Positions 16,468 through 24,733 of a stretch of DNA of 64,000 bases are shown here, one piece after another. Made by a program: the position numbers and the translations under genes. Under the pieces are notes generated by a model that saw nothing but the letters and a program-made list of their open reading frames with translations, was not told the origin of the DNA and ran no database searches. The stretch is from Pseudomonas sp. 6D_7.1_Bac1 (GTDB taxonomy: Bacteria; Pseudomonadota; Gammaproteobacteria; Pseudomonadales; Pseudomonadaceae), in NCBI RefSeq assembly GCF_025465945.1, contig NZ_JANLNW010000074.1, positions 62,001-126,000 of the forward strand. The letters are read 5' to 3'. The stretch's first letter is position 1. Each line of letters opens with the position of its first letter.

Positions 16468-17652
16468 ATGAACCATTCCGATATTTTTGTTGTGAGCGCG
16501 GTCCGTTCTGCCATCGCAAGCTTTGGCGGATCACTCAAGGATGTGCCGCCTATCCAGCTGGCCACCGACGTTTGCCGCGCAGCCATTGAACGATCAGGCC
16601 TGGCGCCCGAACACATCGGTCACGCCGTGATGGGGCATGTGATCCCGACTGAAGCTCGCGACGCCTACATTTCCCGCGCTGTGGCGATCAATGCCGGCCT
16701 GACGAAAGAGACCCCCGCCTTCAACGTCAACCGCCTCTGCGGTTCGGGGTTGCAGGCGATTGTCAGTGCCGCGCAAAGCTTGATGCTGGGCGATGCCGGG
16801 GCCGCGCTGGCGGGTGGCGTCGAGTCCATGAGCCGTGGCGCCTACTTGTTGCCACAGGCACGCTGGGGCGCACGAATGGGCGACATGCAGGCCATCGACT
16901 ACATGCTCGGCGTGCTGCAAGACCCGTTTGCCGGTTTCCACATGGGCATCACCGCAGAAAACATCGCCGAACACTACGGCATCAGCCGTCAGACCCAGGA
17001 TGAATTGGCGCTGCTCAGCCAACAGCGTGCCGCCCGGGCGATTGCCGAAGGACGTTTTGCTGGGCAGATCGTGCCGATCGAAGTGGCAACCCGCAAAGGT
17101 ACAGTTTCGTTTGCCACTGATGAGCATGTGCGAGCGGAGGTCAATGCCGAGCAATTGAGCCGTATGAAACCTGCGTTCAAAAAGGACGGCAGCGTCACCG
17201 CCGGCAACGCGTCGGGTCTGAATGACGGTGCCGGCGCACTGATCATGGCCACCGGGAAAATCGTTCAGGAACAAGGCCTCAAGCCCATGGCCCGACTGGT
17301 GGGTTATGCCCATGCAGGCGTCGAGCCTTCGATGATGGGACTGGGACCGATTCCCGCCACTCGCCTGGTACTCAAGCGCGCGGGCCTGACCGTTGCCGAC
17401 CTCGATGTCATCGAGTCCAACGAAGCCTTCGCCGCCCAGGCCTGTGCGGTCGCGCAAGAACTGGGTTTCGATCCAGAGAAGGTCAACCCTAACGGTTCGG
17501 GCATCTCGCTGGGTCATCCGGTAGGCGCCACCGGTGCGATTATCGCCACCAAAGCCATTCACGAACTGCACCGCTGTCAGGGCCGTTATGCCCTGGCGAC
17601 CATGTGCATTGGTGGCGGCCAAGGCATCGCCGTGTTGTTTGAACGGGTTTGA
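16468..17652 (+). CDS. Acetyl-CoA acyltransferase (thiolase)
   Basis: A 394-residue thiolase. The acyl-accepting cysteine is C91 in NRLCGSGLQA. The other active-site motifs are SNEAFAAQA, GHPVGATGA and CIGGGQG with the second cysteine. Length and motif set fit the acetoacetyl-CoA/3-ketoacyl-CoA thiolases, cytosolic tetramers that condense or cleave acyl-CoA and acetyl-CoA. ATG 16468 has CAGGGAA upstream. It is cotranscribed with a 3-hydroxyacyl-CoA dehydrogenase 16 bases downstream and a TetR regulator, a compact short-chain acyl-CoA degradation unit. Which of degradation or synthesis (for example PHA precursors) applies is not decided by sequence. Confidence 0.92.
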   Translation: MNHSDIFVVSAVRSAIASFGGSLKDVPPIQLATDVCRAAIERSGLAPEHIGHAVMGHVIPTEARDAYISRAVAINAGLTKETPAFNVNRLCGSGLQAIVSAAQSLMLGDAGAALAGGVESMSRGAYLLPQARWGARMGDMQAIDYMLGVLQDPFAGFHMGITAENIAEHYGISRQTQDELALLSQQRAARAIAEGRFAGQIVPIEVATRKGTVSFATDEHVRAEVNAEQLSRMKPAFKKDGSVTAGNASGLNDGAGALIMATGKIVQEQGLKPMARLVGYAHAGVEPSMMGLGPIPATRLVLKRAGLTVADLDVIESNEAFAAQACAVAQELGFDPEKVNPNGSGISLGHPVGATGAIIATKAIHELHRCQGRYALATMCIGGGQGIAVLFERV

Positions 17653-17668
17653 CGGGAAGGACATGAAG

Positions 17669-18520
17669 ATGAATCTGCAGAACATTGGCGTGATCGGCGC
17701 CGGCACCATGGGCAACGGCATTGCGCAAATCTGTGCACTGGCCGGCCTCAACGTGACCTTGCTGGACATTTCCGATGTCGCCTTGCAAAAGGCTCTGGCA
17801 ACGGTGGGCAAGAACCTCGATCGACAGGTCGCCAAGGCGTTGCTGACCGAGGAGCAAAAGCACGCGGCCTTGGACAAGATCCGCACCAGCACCGACTACA
17901 GCACCCTGCACAACGTGCAGCTGGTGATCGAGGCCGCCACCGAAAACCTCGAACTGAAACGGCGGGTGTTGCAACAGATCGCTGCCCAGGTCAGCGCCGA
18001 CTGCGTCATTGCGTCCAACACCTCATCGCTGTCGATCACCGAGCTTGCCGCCAGCGTCAGTTCGCCTGCGCGTTTCATCGGTCTGCACTTCTTCAACCCG
18101 GTGCCGGTGATGGGGCTGATCGAAGTGATTCGCGGCCTGCAAACCAGCGACGCGACCCATGCCCTGGCCCTGGAGTTGGCGCAACGTTTGGGCAAGACCG
18201 CGATCACCGCCGGCAATCGTCCAGGCTTTGTGGTGAACCGGATTCTGGTGCCGATGATCAATGAAGCGATCCTGGTGTTTCAGGAAGGCCTGGCCAGCGC
18301 CGAAGACATCGATGCCGGTATGCGTCTGGGCTGCAACCAGCCGATAGGCCCGCTGGCGCTGGCTGACCTGATTGGCCTGGATACGTTGCTGGCGATCATG
18401 GAAGCCTTTTACGACGGCTTCAACGACAGCAAATACCGCCCCGCTCCGTTGCTCAAGGAAATGGTCGCCGCCGGTTATCTGGGGCGCAAGACCGGACGTG
18501 GCTTCCATGCCTATGACTGA
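17669..18520 (+). CDS. 3-hydroxyacyl-CoA dehydrogenase (Hbd type)
   Basis: A 283-residue enzyme of usual length. The NAD site is IGVIGAGTMGNGIAQICALAG near the N-terminus. ASNTSSLSITELA and GLHFFNPVPVM form the catalytic signature with the conserved histidine, and the C-terminal helical domain carries GNRPGFVVNRILVPMINEA and GYLGRKTGRGFHAYD. It interconverts 3-hydroxyacyl-CoA and 3-ketoacyl-CoA, the step before the thiolase encoded just upstream. The second ATG (17669) is preferred to 17663 because GGAAGG ends only two bases before the first. The stop codon overlaps the start of the TetR gene. Confidence 0.92.
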   Translation: MNLQNIGVIGAGTMGNGIAQICALAGLNVTLLDISDVALQKALATVGKNLDRQVAKALLTEEQKHAALDKIRTSTDYSTLHNVQLVIEAATENLELKRRVLQQIAAQVSADCVIASNTSSLSITELAASVSSPARFIGLHFFNPVPVMGLIEVIRGLQTSDATHALALELAQRLGKTAITAGNRPGFVVNRILVPMINEAILVFQEGLASAEDIDAGMRLGCNQPIGPLALADLIGLDTLLAIMEAFYDGFNDSKYRPAPLLKEMVAAGYLGRKTGRGFHAYD

Positions 18521-19127
18521 GCGTTGCTCACGCTTTGCCGAGAGCCGGGACAAAGCCCTGGAGCTGTTCGCCAGCAAGGGGTTTGGTCAGGTCGGTATGC
18601 GTGAGCTGGCAGCTTGCCTGGGGCTTGCCCCAGGCTCGCTGTATCACCATTACCCGAGCAAGCAACACTTGCTGCTCGACCTGATCGAGGAGTTTTACGA
18701 GGAATTGCTGGCAACCCTCGGACGTATCGAACGACAACCGCGAGACCTGCGCGACAGCCTGCAAAACATCATCCACGCGCACCTGAACCTGCATCGGGAA
18801 ATGCCCTGGCATTTTCGTTTGGTGGAGCGCGACAGTGGCTGCCTGAACGAGGATCAGCAAGCGCGTGTGCGGCAATTGCAGGAGCGCTACGAACGGCAAT
18901 TGTTGCTGATGCTCTGCCCCACGCCCCGACTCACTGAACAAGCGCTTCTGGCCGCTGGGCATGCCATTGCCAGTGTGCTCAACAGCGCGCCCAGCTGGTT
19001 GGCGCTACACCGGCTGGATGATCGGGAACGGGACGAATTGCTGGAGCACCTGCTGACCGGGGCCATTGAACGTTTGCTGGTTCATGCTTCCCGTGATCTG
19101 CCAGAGATTCAGACCAAGGTTGCCTGA
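18513..19127 (+). CDS. TetR-family regulator
   Basis: A 204-residue repressor-type protein. The N-terminal helix-turn-helix is ALELFASKGFGQVGMRELAACLGLAPGSLYHHYPSKQHLLLDL; the rest is the alpha-helical ligand and dimer domain. The start overlaps the last 8 bases of the dehydrogenase gene, implying translational coupling. Alternative start ATG 18507 would add two residues. Regulators in this position usually repress their own operon and respond to an acyl-CoA or fatty acid; that is family knowledge and not visible here. Confidence 0.9.
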   Translation: MTERCSRFAESRDKALELFASKGFGQVGMRELAACLGLAPGSLYHHYPSKQHLLLDLIEEFYEELLATLGRIERQPRDLRDSLQNIIHAHLNLHREMPWHFRLVERDSGCLNEDQQARVRQLQERYERQLLLMLCPTPRLTEQALLAAGHAIASVLNSAPSWLALHRLDDRERDELLEHLLTGAIERLLVHASRDLPEIQTKVA

Positions 19128-19139
19128 AAAGCGCTCTGC

Positions 19140-19172
19140 GGCTCGCGGATGGCAGTCAACCCTCCGCGAGCC
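19140..19172. terminator. Hairpin between convergent TetR and phosphatase genes
   Basis: GGCTCGCGGA (19140-19149) pairs perfectly with TCCGCGAGCC (19163-19172). On the minus strand the stem is followed within about 10 bases by a short T-run; on the plus strand there is none. Confidence 0.5.
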
Positions 19173-19179
19173 AGTACCA

Positions 19180-20460
19180 TCAAGCCAGCAGCTTAAGCTC
19201 GTCTTTACCGTATTTGAGGGATTTTTCGTCCGGTATCATCAGGCCAGTGTGCTCGTTGCGCCCCTGCAGGATGAAGCGGGCGTCCGGCTTGCCCAACTGG
19301 GTAGCGGCCTGCTGGCTGTCGGCGCCGATCTCGCCTTTCTTCATGCGGTTGACGATCACCCCCACCGCCGTATCGTTGAAGTCGCGCAGCATCCAGGCAT
19401 CGCCATCGCTGTCGCCCGCCACCAGCACCGGGCCATAGCCCTTCTGTTTCACCAGCACGTTCTTGATGCCGACGGTCTTGCCCGGCCCGTAGTTGAAGTG
19501 CCAGTCCGGCTGATAACGAGTGGTGTACTTGCCGTCTTCCATGGCCATGCGCAGGCCGATCACGTTCTCGGGCGGCACACCGTATCCGTAATGGGGATTG
19601 CCAGCGAACACGCGCACTACGTCGTCGATCGAGGCGGTGCTAACGTAGACGTCGATACCGCTGGCGCGCAGCGTGTGCATCAGGCCACGGATTTCCTCGT
19701 GGATGCGGATGCCATGGAAGTGCGTGTCCGCCACCACCCCTGCCTTACCCGGCAACGTGCGTGAACTCTCGTACTTGACCTTGCGCAGCGCGTCGCCGAT
19801 GGCGTAGTTATTGGAGGCCTCGGCCATCGCCTGCAGTTCGGCAGTGGTCATGTTCTTGTAGAAGTACAGAATCCACTTGTAGCCGATCTCCACCGGGTAA
19901 CTGTCGCAGATCGCGTCGTACATGAAGTAGAGCTTGGCGAGAAAGTCCTTGTACTGCTCGCTGGCCTGGATCTCTTCCAGGCTCTTGTCGCCGGCGAGTC
20001 CCTTGTAGTTGGCGTGCAACCAGCGGTAATCCGCTTCCACGTCGCTGGCGATGTCTTCCATCTTGACCGGCTTGCCGTCCACCGTGGCGTAGTCCTTCAT
20101 GAACGCGCCGTTCGGCACGTCCTGGCGCAACACGGCGGCGAACTCATCGGGCGTCAGCTTGTACTGCAGATGATTGATCTGGTAGACCAGAAGCGCTTCT
20201 TCACAGTCGTTCATGATGCAGGTGTTGTCCCAGTCGAACACCGCGTACGGGCGCTGGTCAGGACGGTAGGACGCGCTTTTCACGCCGTGCTGGTCGATCA
20301 CCGCCTGCAGGCGCTGGGTGTTGAGCGGCGACCAGCGTGCCGGATCCAGCGCGCTCGGTGTGGCCGAGGGCGTGGCGGCTTGCGTTATACGGGAGGTCAA
20401 CAGCAGTGGGCTTACGACGGAAACAGTAGCGAGGGTGTTCAGAAACTGGCGACGCTGCAT
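19180..20460 (-). CDS. Tat-exported HAD-superfamily phosphatase, phosphorylcholine-phosphatase-like
   Basis: A 426-residue protein. The N-terminus MQRRQFLNTLATVSVVSPLLL has the twin-arginine RRQFL signal, so export in folded form is expected. The HAD nucleophile motif is FDWDNT with D76 and D78, a STAS motif lies in the middle, and GDSDGDAWML supplies the late metal-binding acids. The DxDNT form and overall plan resemble PchP phosphorylcholine phosphatase of P. aeruginosa, which is shorter (about 350 residues). AGGAG precedes ATG 20460. It is divergent from a DeoR regulator. A periplasmic phosphomonoesterase is a safe statement; the choline link is tentative. Confidence 0.75.
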   Translation of the reverse strand: MQRRQFLNTLATVSVVSPLLLTSRITQAATPSATPSALDPARWSPLNTQRLQAVIDQHGVKSASYRPDQRPYAVFDWDNTCIMNDCEEALLVYQINHLQYKLTPDEFAAVLRQDVPNGAFMKDYATVDGKPVKMEDIASDVEADYRWLHANYKGLAGDKSLEEIQASEQYKDFLAKLYFMYDAICDSYPVEIGYKWILYFYKNMTTAELQAMAEASNNYAIGDALRKVKYESSRTLPGKAGVVADTHFHGIRIHEEIRGLMHTLRASGIDVYVSTASIDDVVRVFAGNPHYGYGVPPENVIGLRMAMEDGKYTTRYQPDWHFNYGPGKTVGIKNVLVKQKGYGPVLVAGDSDGDAWMLRDFNDTAVGVIVNRMKKGEIGADSQQAATQLGKPDARFILQGRNEHTGLMIPDEKSLKYGKDELKLLA

Positions 20461-20724
20461 GGTATAGCTCCTACTTCTAGACGATAGGTTACAACCGAGG
20501 CGATGGCGAAAGCGTGTTTCGAAAATATGGACGAGAGGGAAAAACCGTCCGGCGACGAGGCTATCTTCAAATACACAAAAATACAATATTGCCACAACAT
20601 TACAATTTCATGATGAGCAGGCTGCGCCTGAGCAATGTTTTTGGGGCCGGGTCGAACTTGACAGTGATCGAGCCCCCTCCACAATGCGTGCTCGGACAAC
20701 GACTCAAACAGCAGGACACCCGGC

Positions 20725-21495
20725 ATGTGGCAAGAAGAGCGTTACCAGCGGATCCGCGCACTGCTATCGACCTTGCAGCGCGTTACCACCGACCGCATCG
20801 TCACGGAGCTGAATGTTTCACGCGAGACCGTGCGGCGCGACCTGGTCGCTCTGGAAGAACTGGGGGAGTTGAAGCGCATACACGGCGGCGCCATCCGCGT
20901 CGAGGACGAGGCGCCCATCGCCGAGCGGGCGCACATCAACGTCAAATTCAAGCGTGACCTTGCGCGCGCAGCAGTCAGCTTGCTGTCGCATGGGCAGACT
21001 GTGTTTATCGACGCGGGCACCACCACCGTCATCCTCGCCGAAGAGCTGGCCAAGCTGGGCGGGCTGACCGTGATCACCAACTCGTTCAACGTCGCTCTGC
21101 AACTGCGCAATCCCACCGTGCCGGGCGGCCAGCACAACGAGGTGATCGTACTGGGGGGCTCGCTCGACGACCGTGCGCCGGCTACGGTCGGTGGCACCAC
21201 GGTGGCGGAAATTGGCCGCTATCGGGCCGACCTCGCGCTGTTGTCGCCCGTCGGCATCGACGCCCAACGCGGTGCCAGCAACTACGACCACCGTGAAGCC
21301 GAAGTGGCGCGCGCCATGGCTGACCATGCCGAACGCGTGGTCATCCTCGCCGACTACAGCAAGATCGGTGTAGAGAGCCGCGTCGCCTACTGCCCGCCAG
21401 AACGCATCGACCTGCTCATCACCAACCACAGGGCCAGCTCTGAAGCGGCGTTTGCTGCACTGAACGCCAAGCTGAAACACATTGTTCTGGCGTAG
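20725..21495 (+). CDS. DeoR/GlpR-family regulator
   Basis: A 256-residue regulator with a DeoR HTH at the N-terminus (RYQRIRALLSTLQRVTTDRIVTELNVSRETVRRDLVALEELGELKRIHGGA). The sugar-phosphate-sensing domain has IDAGTTTVILAEELAKLGGLTVITNS and a C-terminal ADYSKIG motif. Members respond to phosphorylated sugars or polyols. It diverges from the phosphatase gene across 264 bases, so joint control is plausible. It ends one base before the end of the convergent phaG gene, with no room for a terminator. Confidence 0.9.
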   Translation: MWQEERYQRIRALLSTLQRVTTDRIVTELNVSRETVRRDLVALEELGELKRIHGGAIRVEDEAPIAERAHINVKFKRDLARAAVSLLSHGQTVFIDAGTTTVILAEELAKLGGLTVITNSFNVALQLRNPTVPGGQHNEVIVLGGSLDDRAPATVGGTTVAEIGRYRADLALLSPVGIDAQRGASNYDHREAEVARAMADHAERVVILADYSKIGVESRVAYCPPERIDLLITNHRASSEAAFAALNAKLKHIVLA

Positions 21496-21496
21496 C

Positions 21497-22381
21497 TCAA
21501 ATCGGTGCTGACTCGCGACTGAAAGAGCGATTACGGACCTGGCCCAGCGTCCCGGAAGCCGGCTGCAGAAAGCCGAGCAAGGCCTGCTGGGTGTCATGCC
21601 AGGCCGCCGGGTGTTCCATATCGAGGAAGTGCCCGGCGTTCTTGATGGTATGGAACCGGGATTGACGGGCATGAGCGGCAAAAAGCCGGGCGTCTTCCAC
21701 CGAGGTGTACTCATCCCATTCGCCGTTGACAAACAGCAGCGGGACTTCGATGGCGTCGGCACAGGCAACGTAGCAGTGGGTGTCCTGGGTCAGCACCTCA
21801 TTGACGTGAAAATGCATCTGCCGGTATTCGTGTTCGGCCAGGCTGCAGACATGGCGGTGATTAAACCGCTTGAACAACGATGGCAGGTGCTTGCCGATGG
21901 TGCTGTTGATCAAGCGCCCGACATTGAGGCGATCACTGGCCTGGAGAAAGTCCAGGCCGCTCTCCAGGTAATCGCGCATCGGCGTATTGATCCGCGCGGC
22001 AAATGAATTGATCACCGCCTTCTCGATTCGTCGCGGCCGCTGGGCCAGCGCCAGCAAGGTAGCCGCACCGCCCCAGGAAAAGGACAGCACATGGTGCACG
22101 CCAAAGTGTTCGATCAATTCCAGCAGTATCTCGGCCTCGTCTTCCTTTCGGATCGGCTGGCCATGGAGGTTGTGTAGTCTCGACTGACCGGCGTAAGGCT
22201 GGTCGTAGAGCACCACATTGAATCGCGGCTGCAGGTAACGCACCGTTTGGGCAAAGGATGCGGTCGTTGCCAGCGAGCCGTTGACCAGAATGATGGTCTT
22301 GTCAGCGGCGGCGTTGAGATAGTGCTCGGTATAAACCTTGTACTTCTTGCAAATCTCGACGATGGCAGTTTTCGGCATCAT
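21497..22381 (-). CDS. phaG: 3-hydroxyacyl-ACP:CoA transacylase / thioesterase PhaG
   Basis: An alpha/beta-hydrolase-fold protein of 294 residues (by length and sequence the PhaG family). Recognisable stretches are KYKVYTEHY, ILVNGSLATTASFAQTVR, NVVLYDQPYAGQS, the nucleophile elbow SFSWGGAATLLALA (S102), IGKHLPSLFKRFN, EWDEYTSVEDAR and the terminal AGHFLDMEH. P. putida PhaG links fatty acid synthesis to medium-chain PHA by moving 3-hydroxyacyl chains from ACP to free acid or CoA; RhlA of rhamnolipid synthesis is a close relative. AGGGAAG precedes the tandem ATGs (22381/22378). It stands alone with no PHA synthase nearby, as is usual in pseudomonads. Confidence 0.85.
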   Translation of the reverse strand: MMPKTAIVEICKKYKVYTEHYLNAAADKTIILVNGSLATTASFAQTVRYLQPRFNVVLYDQPYAGQSRLHNLHGQPIRKEDEAEILLELIEHFGVHHVLSFSWGGAATLLALAQRPRRIEKAVINSFAARINTPMRDYLESGLDFLQASDRLNVGRLINSTIGKHLPSLFKRFNHRHVCSLAEHEYRQMHFHVNEVLTQDTHCYVACADAIEVPLLFVNGEWDEYTSVEDARLFAAHARQSRFHTIKNAGHFLDMEHPAAWHDTQQALLGFLQPASGTLGQVRNRSFSRESAPI

Positions 22382-22687
22382 GTCATTTTCTTCCCTGAAC
22401 AAATTGGACTAAGCGCACAGCATGAGCGACTGCCCAGACGGCATTCATGACCGATCAGTCACTGACTGACCAGAGGTTCAGAGTTAAGCAGGGATTTTCC
22501 CGTCTGCAAGAACGCAGACGAGTTATTCCGGTCGAGCCGCAAGCGATGACCTGACTCACAATCCAGGATTCCCAAACCTGATGCAGAGGCTTCGCCCGGG
22601 ATCGCTGCCATCGCATAACCCATGCACCTATGGGAAGATGTTTGCCGCCTTGAGTCGGCGATGAGTTGAGTCGACCCTCTCCTTCCC
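22382..22687. other. Divergent intergenic region upstream of phaG
   Basis: About 300 bases with no gene. Two perfect inverted repeats are visible: TCAGTCA-C-TGACTGA at 22455-22469, and CGTCTGC with GCAGACG at 22501-22520. Either could be an operator for phaG or the divergent binding-protein gene. No promoter consensus could be assigned with confidence. Confidence 0.4.
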
Positions 22688-23470
22688 ATGCCTGAAATAT
22701 CAATCATGAACCGGATCACACGCGTATCAAGTACCCGTACCAAGGCGCTTTGCAGACTGTGTCTATCGGTATTGCCGCTGATGACCTATAACGCGTGTGG
22801 TGAACCCTTACCGATTGAACTGTTTATCCCCGACGCTCCCCCACTGACGTTTGTCGATGATGCAAAAGGTCACGGAATCGTCGGAGATGTCGTCCTGATG
22901 GCCGTTGCCGAAGCCGGCTATGTCGCTCATGTACAGGCGCTTCCCTGGGCCAGATCGCAAAAACACGTCAGTGAGCAACAGGACATCTTGATAGCCCCTT
23001 TGTCACGCACGCCAGAGCGTGAACAGCACTTCACCTGGATCGCCCCCATCATGCCCATGGAGCGAGCTTTCTTTAGCCTTAAGCAGCCAGTGAGCAGCTT
23101 CGAAGAAGCCAGGAAGGTTTACCGCGTGATCGGTGTAGGCCTGGGCAGTGCGCAAGAGGAAATCCTGCGCGCGCAAGGCTTCAGCAGCGAGCAGATCTAC
23201 CCGCTGACCATCGGTGACAACCCCGCGCAAATGCTCTTGAAGGGGCGCATCGATGCCTGGTTCAACGGTATCCCGGAGAGTCAATACATCTGGCCGAAGG
23301 TGTCTCGACACACACTGCTGATGAGTCCCGTCATGAACAGAGCGGATCTCTACCTGGCCTGCTCGAAGCAATGCTCCCCTCAACTGGTACAAGACTTGCG
23401 CAAAGCGGTTGCAACGCTTCGCAGTGACGGTGCTCTGGCGCGTATACAAAAGCGCTATTTGTCGCGGTAG
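22688..23470 (+). CDS. Periplasmic solute-binding protein, family 3 type
   Basis: A protein of up to 260 residues with an N-terminal hydrophobic export segment (LCRLCLSVLPLMTYNACG), then an SBP_bac_3-like body: APPLTFVDDAKGHGIVGDVVLMAVAEAG, ALPWARSQKHV, IAPLSRTPEREQHFTWIAPI, and a C-terminal helix LVQDLRKAVATLRSDGALARIQKRYL. Such proteins bind amino acids or similar polar solutes. No permease or ATPase gene is adjacent, so it is an orphan and could be a sensory or lone binding protein, as is frequent in pseudomonads. Start is uncertain between ATG 22688 and 22706; neither has a clear ribosome site. Confidence 0.75.
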   Translation: MPEISIMNRITRVSSTRTKALCRLCLSVLPLMTYNACGEPLPIELFIPDAPPLTFVDDAKGHGIVGDVVLMAVAEAGYVAHVQALPWARSQKHVSEQQDILIAPLSRTPEREQHFTWIAPIMPMERAFFSLKQPVSSFEEARKVYRVIGVGLGSAQEEILRAQGFSSEQIYPLTIGDNPAQMLLKGRIDAWFNGIPESQYIWPKVSRHTLLMSPVMNRADLYLACSKQCSPQLVQDLRKAVATLRSDGALARIQKRYLSR

Positions 23471-23572
23471 GTCCACAAAAACAATTGCATCGAACCATAG
23501 CGTGCAGAAGGAACTACGCTGTCAATCAGGAACCACGCCTGAATGCAATCTCGCACCATCCAAGGAGGGACC

Positions 23573-24637
23573 ATGCGCTTCGTCAAGTTCATCAGCAATC
23601 CGCCGGAAAACTTCAAGGGTGGAGCCCGCCAGCGAGTGAAGCGGCTCGTCGCCGAGATGTCTCCCACGATGAAGCCACATACTCCGACCCCGCGCGACAA
23701 CACCGTCCTGCCTCTTTCGATGCGCGAAGGCGTCATAGCTGACACGCGGCACCAGGACTGCCACCGGGGACACCTCATTGCTCTGGAATTCGGCGGGCCC
23801 GAGGCCTCGGACAATCTGGTACCCATGTATGGCTCGTTCAACTCCGGCGGTATCTGGCGCCAATTCGAGCGAGAACTCGAGTCATGGGTCAACGCAGCTG
23901 GCGGAAATTGCGAGGTGACCATCGTCTGCGATTACGCCATCAACGATGCCGACGAGCAGCGTGTACCCACGAGGTTCACAATCACCGCGAAGGTCATGAA
24001 CGGCGGGCGCACGCACACGTGGCCCATTCTCCACACCAAGCCGGCGCCGATGGTCAGCGGCGCCGACCCGACGAGGAAGGCCGAATACCTCGCGCTCATC
24101 ACCGAGATGACGAACGCCGGCTGGGACATCAAGGACCACCTCAGCGCCGTGGGGTTTCCCTCCTACCGGCGCCTCCCCCTGTTTCCCAGCGCGGCTAAGC
24201 CCTACGCATTCCTTGATTATGCCGAGTGGAAGGCCGCCAAGGACAACCCCGAGGCGCTTGCCCGCTGGAACAACAACCTGATGCTGGCGCAGGCGGCCGA
24301 ATTTTCGAGCACGCAGATCGAGACTATCCGTGCGGTAAACCGTGTTCTCAACGACGGATTTCTCATCAGCGACGCCGCAGTTGACCCGGTGTACACGGAC
24401 CAGTACCGCATTCCGGGCCAGCCGCTTGGTTTGCTCGTCGAGGGGGGGCACGACCTCACACCCCAAGTCGACCACGTAATCCCCAAATCCACCAGCGGAT
24501 CCGCCGCTTACAGCAATGCCATGCTCATCAGTGCCAAATACAACAGCGACAAGCGCGCACAGCTGACTTACGCGGACAGTACGGCCTTGAGGAGCATTGA
24601 TCGCGGTACCGGCCGCAACAGGAAAAAGCCCTACTAA
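23573..24637 (+). CDS. Protein with two nuclease-like motifs (non-specific endonuclease-like and HNH-like)
   Basis: A 354-residue protein without signal peptide. Residues about 55-110 read ADTRHQDCHRGHLIALEFGG...NLVPMYGSFNSGGIWRQFE, which matches the RGH-x-N core of bacterial DNA/RNA non-specific endonuclease relatives. Near the C-terminus QVDHVIPKSTSGSAAYSNAMLISAKYNSDKR (D300-H301, N315, N324, K327) has the spacing of an HNH-type site. The start is fixed by AAGGAGG at 23562-23568. There is no recognisable immunity, methylase or toxin-delivery gene next to it. It lies just outside the tRNA-Gly fragment at 24675, in a region that looks accessory. Target and role are unknown: defence, a cytotoxic effector without its partner, or a domesticated nuclease are all possible. 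Confidence 0.65.
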   Translation: MRFVKFISNPPENFKGGARQRVKRLVAEMSPTMKPHTPTPRDNTVLPLSMREGVIADTRHQDCHRGHLIALEFGGPEASDNLVPMYGSFNSGGIWRQFERELESWVNAAGGNCEVTIVCDYAINDADEQRVPTRFTITAKVMNGGRTHTWPILHTKPAPMVSGADPTRKAEYLALITEMTNAGWDIKDHLSAVGFPSYRRLPLFPSAAKPYAFLDYAEWKAAKDNPEALARWNNNLMLAQAAEFSSTQIETIRAVNRVLNDGFLISDAAVDPVYTDQYRIPGQPLGLLVEGGHDLTPQVDHVIPKSTSGSAAYSNAMLISAKYNSDKRAQLTYADSTALRSIDRGTGRNRKKPY

Positions 24638-24674
24638 GCCTGGACCTCACCGGTGGAACTCCACAGCGCAATAA

Positions 24675-24689
24675 TTGGAGCGGGAAACG
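24675..24689 (-). repeat. Copy of the tRNA-Gly 3' end (possible attachment-site remnant)
   Basis: Fifteen bases, TTGGAGCGGGAAACG, are identical to 47114-47128, the 3' end of the intact tRNA-Gly(GCC) gene, and in the same orientation. After one mismatch the next three bases also agree. Duplication of a tRNA 3' end at the far border is the usual scar of integrase-mediated island insertion. The copy lies 22.4 kb beyond the tRNA 3' end, on the expected side. Confidence 0.5.
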
Positions 24690-24733
24690 TGACGCTCACC
24701 TAACGCTGATGAACGCCACCGCACAGCATTTAC

